DNA of 64,000 nt from Planctomycetota bacterium. GTDB taxonomy: Bacteria; Planctomycetota; Planctomycetia; Pirellulales; UBA1268. This document shows positions 58,637-64,000 of this stretch, piece after piece; positions within the stretch are counted from its first letter, which is position 1; each line of letters starts with the position of its first letter. The stretch is taken from positions 1 to 64,000 of the forward strand of contig QWOQ01000008.1 in the NCBI GenBank assembly GCA_003669585.1. The letters are read 5' to 3'. The position numbers were made by a program, and so were the translations under genes. Under the pieces are notes generated by a model. It had not been told where the DNA came from. It searched no databases and was given only the letters and a program-made list of their open reading frames with translations.

Positions 58637-61600
58637 ATGGCAACTCCCTCCGTCCGCCGGCTACAGCCAACGGAAATTCGTCATTTCGGAAGTCGTCGCG
58701 TTAGTCACGCGATCCCAGATCTCACTGAAATACAGACGCGATTTTACGAAATATTCCTGCAGTACGATGTTCCGGCTAATAAGCGGAAAGACCAGGGCAT
58801 TGAGGGAGTACTTCGCGAAATTTTTCCGGTTGAAAGTTACGACAAAACCGTCAAGCTCGAATTCCTTGAATACAGTCTCGGAAAACCTCGGTACGTTCCG
58901 GACGAATGCCGTCAACTTCGCATGACGTATGGTCGACCTCTCAGGGTGAGACTGCGACTCACTCGTGGTCAGCCAATCGAAGAAGAGGTTTATCTTGGCG
59001 ATATTCCGATCATGCTTGGTGGTGGCGAATTCATCATCAATGGTGCTGAACGTGTCGTTGTAAGCCAACTTCATCGTTCGCCCGGTGTCGATTTCGTTAC
59101 CAGCAGTGAATCGAGTGAGCGAAAAACTCACAATTGCCGGATTATCCCTGAGCGTGGCAGTTGGATTGAATTAAATGTATCCAAGAAAGATACGCTTCAG
59201 GTTCGCATTGATCAAAGCGGAAAGTTCTCAGCCCTCACGCTTCTTCGGGCAATGGATAAGAAATTTTCCAGCGATACTGAGATCCTCAAGCTTTTTTATA
59301 AAAGTTCTCTGGAAAAGGTTGTTGGCTCAAAGAGTGTTCCTAAAATTGAGGGCAAAGTTGCGTTTAACGATGTTGTGTATCCGCCTTCGAGCGAACGAGC
59401 AGGCGAGATCATCGTGGAGACTGGCCGTAAAATTACGCATGATCAAGCTGAGTTGATCTGCACGTCCGGACTCAAGAGCGTGGAACTCATGCCGGAGCAG
59501 AAAGTTCCGCTCATTCTGAACAGTCTGACCGAGGATGCTGATGAGGCTCGCCGTCGCACAAATATGACTCCCAGTCATGAAGAGTCACTCGTGCGCATCT
59601 ATCAGCGACTGCGCCCCGGCAATCCTCCCGCCCTCGATAAGGCTCGAACGCTGTTCGATGAGAAGTTTAACGATACCAATCGCTATCGCCTTGGCCGGGT
59701 CGGTCGTTTTCGTATTAATCGAAAGCTCGGTTTGAATGTACCCGAAACCGAAATGCGATTGCGTCCAGAAGATCTCATCGCAGCGATCACTTATATTTTA
59801 AAACTCAGTGAGGGGGAGAGTGAGGCCGACGTTGATGATATCGATCATCTCGGTAATCGTCGTCTGCGAACGATCGACGAACTTGCAAGCGATGAACTCC
59901 GAAAAGGTTTCCTCAAATTACGCCGAACTGTTCAGGAGCGCATGAGCCTCAAGGATGTCGAGGAGATGAGCCCGCGAACGCTCATTAACCCGAAGAGTAT
60001 TTCTGCTGCAATTGAATATTTCTTTGGTCGCGGTGAACTCTCGCAGGTCGTTGATCAGACGAACCCGCTCTCTATGCTCGCGCACGAACGTCGCCTCTCC
60101 GCACTCGGCCCAGGTGGACTGAATCGTAAACGCGCCGGGTTTGAAGTTCGTGACGTCCATATTTCCCACTACGGTCGCATTTGTCCGATTGAGACGCCAG
60201 AAGGAACGAATATCGGACTTATTTCGAGCCTCGCGATCTATTCCGGTGTTGATTCGTATGGCTTTCTTGTGACGCCCTACCGGAAGGTCTCTAAGAGCAA
60301 GCTCACGGATGACGTTGTTTGGTTGCGGGCCGACGAGGAGCACGATGCTCACCTTGCGTCTGCCGACGTCGCGGTTGTCGACGGGAAGATCCACGGGGAG
60401 TCCATCATCGCTCGATACCGTGGTGATTTTGTGCTCGTGCCGGCGGACAATGTTCAGTACATCGATGTTGCGCCAAGCCAAATGGTTGGAGTGTCGGCCG
60501 GTTTGATTCCATTTCTTGAGCACGATGATGCAAATCGTGCCTTGATGGGATCCAACATGCAGCGACAAGCAGTTCCGCTTTTGATTGTTGAACCACCGAT
60601 CGTGGCAACGGGCATGGAACGCGATGTCGCAATCAATTCGGGCCTCATCGTGCGGGCCACAAAGAAGGGGATTGTCGGATACGTTGATGCTGAACGAATC
60701 GAGGTAGGGCTCGATGTGTACAAGCTCCGAAAATATGTCGGCCTCAACGAACGCACCTGCCAAAATCAAAAACCCATCGTGCGGATTGGCCAGAAAGTGG
60801 AGAAGGGTGACGTACTTGCCGACGGTGCCGCTACCTTTCAGGGTGAACTGGCGCTTGGTCGCAATGTGCTCGTGGGCTTTATGGCGTGGGACGGATTTAA
60901 TTTCGAAGACGCCATTATCATTAGTGAAGAATTGGTCGAAAACGATGTCTACACGTCGATTCATATTGAGGAATATGACATCGAAATTCGTGATACCAAA
61001 CTTGGTCGTGAAGAATTTACTCGCGATATTCCAAATGTTGGCGAACGAGCTCTTCACAATCTTGACGAGGGTGGCATTGTTCGCATTGGTACCTACGTTC
61101 GTTCGGGTGACATTCTGGTTGGTAAGGTTTCGCCAAAGAGCAAAACTGAGTTGACTCCAGAGGAAAAACTTCTACACGCTATCTTTGGGCGTGCCGGCGA
61201 AGACGTGAAAAACGATTCCCTCGAAGTTCCTTCCGGAGTTGAGGGAATCGTGCTTGCTACCGAGAAGTTTTCCCGGCGCATGTCTCTCACGGAAGACGAA
61301 AAACGTGAGTTTGAAAAACAGCTGAAAGAGACTGAAAACCAAGGCAACTTGCAGATTGCCGAAACCTTCGGCGCCATGATCACCGAATTTGAGAAAATTA
61401 CTCAAAAACCAATCCCCGCCGACGACGGTTCTCCACTGGTTCGAGGCCAAGATCACAAGGTCGTTGCCGACCGTGCAAGAAGTTTCAGAATTGATTCTCT
61501 CGATCTTCGTTCCCCGCAACGCAAGAGCGACATTGAAAAACTTTATAAGACCATGTGGCCAGCAGTCGAGGAATCTATCGATGCCGCCGATCGGAGCATC

Positions 61601-62374
61601 AATAGCATGAAACGCGGAGACGAGCTTCGTCCCGGCGTGTTGCAAATGGTGAAGGTCTATGTCGCAGCAAAACGGGCAATTTCGGTTGGCGATAAAATGG
61701 CCGGTCGCCATGGAAATAAAGGGGTTATCGCAAAAATTCTACCCAAAGAAGATATGCCTTTTCTGGCCGATGGAACTCCCATTCAAATTCTGCTCAACCC
61801 GCTCGGCGTTCCCAGTCGCATGAATGTCGGCCAGATCTTGGAAACGCATCTTGGATGGGCTGGAAAACTGCTCGGATTTCAGGCAATCACCCCGGTATTT
61901 GATGGGGCAAGCGAAGAGAACATCAATGACGTTCTCGAAACTGCTGGCCTTCCACGACATGGTAAGGCTCAGCTTTTTGACGGTCGCACCGGCGTGGCGC
62001 TCGAGCAAGAAACCACGGTTGGCTACATCTACATGCTCAAGTTGCATCATCTCGTTGATGACAAGGTGCATGCTCGTTCAACAGGTCCATATTCGCTCAT
62101 CACGCAGCAACCGCTGGGCGGAAAAGCTCGCTTTGGTGGACAGCGTTTCGGTGAAATGGAAGTATGGGCACTCGAGGCCTACGGTGCTGCTTACATTCTC
62201 CAAGAGTTGCTCACTGTAAAGAGCGATGACGTGGAGGGGCGAACGAAGATCTACGAGAGCATGGTGAAGGGCGAAAATACGCTTGAAGCAGGCACGCCAG
62301 CAAGCTTTGATGTACTCACCAACGAAATTCGCGGCCTTGGACTCAATATGCAGCTGGAGAAAAGACGGCTCTGA
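58637..62374 (+). CDS. rpoB: DNA-directed RNA polymerase subunit beta
   Basis: 1245 aa; [27 protein letters not shown]-like [47 protein letters not shown]. Confidence 0.99.
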   Translation: MATPSVRRLQPTEIRHFGSRRVSHAIPDLTEIQTRFYEIFLQYDVPANKRKDQGIEGVLREIFPVESYDKTVKLEFLEYSLGKPRYVPDECRQLRMTYGRPLRVRLRLTRGQPIEEEVYLGDIPIMLGGGEFIINGAERVVVSQLHRSPGVDFVTSSESSERKTHNCRIIPERGSWIELNVSKKDTLQVRIDQSGKFSALTLLRAMDKKFSSDTEILKLFYKSSLEKVVGSKSVPKIEGKVAFNDVVYPPSSERAGEIIVETGRKITHDQAELICTSGLKSVELMPEQKVPLILNSLTEDADEARRRTNMTPSHEESLVRIYQRLRPGNPPALDKARTLFDEKFNDTNRYRLGRVGRFRINRKLGLNVPETEMRLRPEDLIAAITYILKLSEGESEADVDDIDHLGNRRLRTIDELASDELRKGFLKLRRTVQERMSLKDVEEMSPRTLINPKSISAAIEYFFGRGELSQVVDQTNPLSMLAHERRLSALGPGGLNRKRAGFEVRDVHISHYGRICPIETPEGTNIGLISSLAIYSGVDSYGFLVTPYRKVSKSKLTDDVVWLRADEEHDAHLASADVAVVDGKIHGESIIARYRGDFVLVPADNVQYIDVAPSQMVGVSAGLIPFLEHDDANRALMGSNMQRQAVPLLIVEPPIVATGMERDVAINSGLIVRATKKGIVGYVDAERIEVGLDVYKLRKYVGLNERTCQNQKPIVRIGQKVEKGDVLADGAATFQGELALGRNVLVGFMAWDGFNFEDAIIISEELVENDVYTSIHIEEYDIEIRDTKLGREEFTRDIPNVGERALHNLDEGGIVRIGTYVRSGDILVGKVSPKSKTELTPEEKLLHAIFGRAGEDVKNDSLEVPSGVEGIVLATEKFSRRMSLTEDEKREFEKQLKETENQGNLQIAETFGAMITEFEKITQKPIPADDGSPLVRGQDHKVVADRARSFRIDSLDLRSPQRKSDIEKLYKTMWPAVEESIDAADRSINSMKRGDELRPGVLQMVKVYVAAKRAISVGDKMAGRHGNKGVIAKILPKEDMPFLADGTPIQILLNPLGVPSRMNVGQILETHLGWAGKLLGFQAITPVFDGASEENINDVLETAGLPRHGKAQLFDGRTGVALEQETTVGYIYMLKLHHLVDDKVHARSTGPYSLITQQPLGGKARFGGQRFGEMEVWALEAYGAAYILQELLTVKSDDVEGRTKIYESMVKGENTLEAGTPASFDVLTNEIRGLGLNMQLEKRRL

Positions 62375-62521
62375 TTGTGTCCACTGCCGATTCGCTGTTC
62401 GTTCATTGATTTGAAGGCAACTGCGAAACAACGATTTTTACGATTCTTCTTCACGACCAGCAATTCACACAAATAAAATTTTCAACACCGCACCGTCACC
62501 AGAGTTCCTAGGAGAAAAGAC

Positions 62522-64000
62522 GTGAGCATTGGCGAAACAACCTACGATCGAATCAACGACTACACCTCGGTGAAAATCAGTTTGGCGCGTCCGCATGACA
62601 TTCGCAGCTGGTCGTTTGGTGAAGTTAAAAAACCTGAAACAATCAACTACCGCACCTACCGTCCTGAAAAAGACGGCCTGATGTGCGAGCGTATTTTTGG
62701 ACCCGAAAAAGACTGGGAGTGCGCTTGCGGAAAATACCGCGGCATGAAATATAAGGGGATGATCTGCGATCGTTGCGGGGTAAAGGTGACCCATTCCAAG
62801 GTTCGCCGCAAGCGAATGGGCCACATCGAACTGGCAGCGCCGGTCGCGCATATCTGGTTCTTTAAGGCAATGCCGAGCCGTCTGGGGGCTTTGCTCGACA
62901 TGAAGACGTCGAGCCTTGAAAAAGTTGCCTATTTCCAGGATTACGTTGTGATCGATCCGAAGGATACTCCCTTCAAAAAACAGCAACTTCTCACTGAGGA
63001 TGAATATCGAGAGGCCCGGGTTACCTACGGGGATAATGGTTTTGACGCCGACATGGGCGCTGAAGCGATCCGCAAATTACTTTTAGGTCTCGACCTCGTG
63101 CAACTTTCAAAAGACCTTCGTATAGACCTGCACGAAACTGGCTCAAAGCAAAAGAAGAAAGATCTTGTCAATCGTCTTAAAATTGTTGAAAGCATTCGGG
63201 ATAGTGATAACAAACCTGAGTGGATGGTGCTCGATGTCATCCCCGTGATCCCGCCTGATCTTCGTCCGCTGGTCATGCTCGATTCGGGAAATTTTGCAAC
63301 GAGTGATTTAAACGATCTCTATCGCCGCATTATCAATCGTAATAATCGGCTTAAAAAACTGGTTGACTTGAATGCGCCTGAAGTGATCATTCGCAATGAA
63401 AAACGAATGCTCCAGCAATCAGTCGATGCTCTCTTCGACAACAATCGATGCAAGCGCCCGGTACTCGCTTCGAGCAACCGACCGCTCAAGAGCCTTACCG
63501 ATATGATCAAAGGAAAGCAGGGGCGCTTTCGTGAAAACTTGTTAGGGAAACGAGTTGACTATTCGGCCCGAAGCGTGATCGTTGTCGGACCAAGACTGCG
63601 ACTTCACCAGTGCGGTCTCCCAAAGAAAATTGCTCTCGAGCTTTATCAACCGTTCATTATTCGAAGGCTCAAGGAACTCGGGCATGCCGATACCATTAAA
63701 AGCGCAAAGAAAATGCTCGACCGCAAGGATGCTGAGGTGTGGGATATTCTTGAAGAAGTGATTCGCAATCATCCCGTCCTTCTGAATCGTGCGCCCACGC
63801 TTCATCGTATGGGTATTCAGGCCTTCGAGCCACTTTTGGTTGAAGGCAACGCGATCAAATTGCATCCACTGGTTTGCAGAGGTTTTAACGCGGATTTTGA
63901 CGGCGATCAGATGGCCGTTCATTTGCCCCTCTCCATCGAGGCCCAAGTTGAGGCCCATACGTTGATGCTCTCCACGAATAATATTTTTAGCCCCGCCAAC
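62522..64000 (+). CDS. rpoC: DNA-directed RNA polymerase subunit beta' (3' end beyond window)
   Basis: GTG start; manual translation [60 protein letters not shown]...[23 protein letters not shown]...[16 protein letters not shown]. Open at the edge, so absent from the ORF track. Confidence 0.98.
   Translation, partial: MSIGETTYDRINDYTSVKISLARPHDIRSWSFGEVKKPETINYRTYRPEKDGLMCERIFGPEKDWECACGKYRGMKYKGMICDRCGVKVTHSKVRRKRMGHIELAAPVAHIWFFKAMPSRLGALLDMKTSSLEKVAYFQDYVVIDPKDTPFKKQQLLTEDEYREARVTYGDNGFDADMGAEAIRKLLLGLDLVQLSKDLRIDLHETGSKQKKKDLVNRLKIVESIRDSDNKPEWMVLDVIPVIPPDLRPLVMLDSGNFATSDLNDLYRRIINRNNRLKKLVDLNAPEVIIRNEKRMLQQSVDALFDNNRCKRPVLASSNRPLKSLTDMIKGKQGRFRENLLGKRVDYSARSVIVVGPRLRLHQCGLPKKIALELYQPFIIRRLKELGHADTIKSAKKMLDRKDAEVWDILEEVIRNHPVLLNRAPTLHRMGIQAFEPLLVEGNAIKLHPLVCRGFNADFDGDQMAVHLPLSIEAQVEAHTLMLSTNNIFSPAN

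Noticed and set aside
59918-61057. 379-aa antisense ORF opposite rpoB
   Set aside because: Lies entirely within highly conserved rpoB; composition typical of an antisense shadow, with no recognisable domain.

Overview
This 64-kb window looks chromosomal and bacterial. The gene content (DUF1501, Tat-exported Gfo/Idh/MocA proteins, secreted sulfatase, planctomycete-style Ser/Thr kinase, YHYH protein) points to a planctomycete; that is inference, as no 16S is present. Left to right: (1) an EF-hand protein with nine PEGRG repeats, cut by the window edge and missing from the ORF track; (2) secreted PQQ-like propeller and YHYH proteins; (3) a chemotaxis cluster cheA-cheW-mcp-[REC-cheB]-cheR followed by a convergent REC-SpoIIE phosphatase; (4) two M16 peptidases, a Cache-domain Ser/Thr kinase and an FHA-FHA-ABCG transporter with a coiled-coil insertion; (5) a probable Weimberg-type sugar-acid module (YjhG/YagF dehydratase, FAH-family dehydratase, 2,5-dioxovalerate dehydrogenase); (6) a block of secreted catabolic genes; (7) purU, a HerA-like ATPase and a three-gene DAB-like inorganic-carbon module (dabA, a dabB-like NuoL homologue and an extra NuoM-like subunit) with 4-nt gene overlaps; (8) tRNA-Thr/Tyr/Gly/Thr-tuf-tRNA-Trp-secE-nusG-rplKAJL-rpoB-rpoC, with rpoC cut by the right edge. 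No CRISPR array, IS element, prophage or rRNA was seen. Best candidates for a second look: the three-component DAB locus, the CheB fusion whose first receiver domain has Asn at the phosphoacceptor position, and the Cache-kinase/FHA-ABCG pair. Starts were often moved downstream of the ORF-track start to a better initiation codon; these are judgement calls. Domain names come from reading motifs by eye, not from a search.
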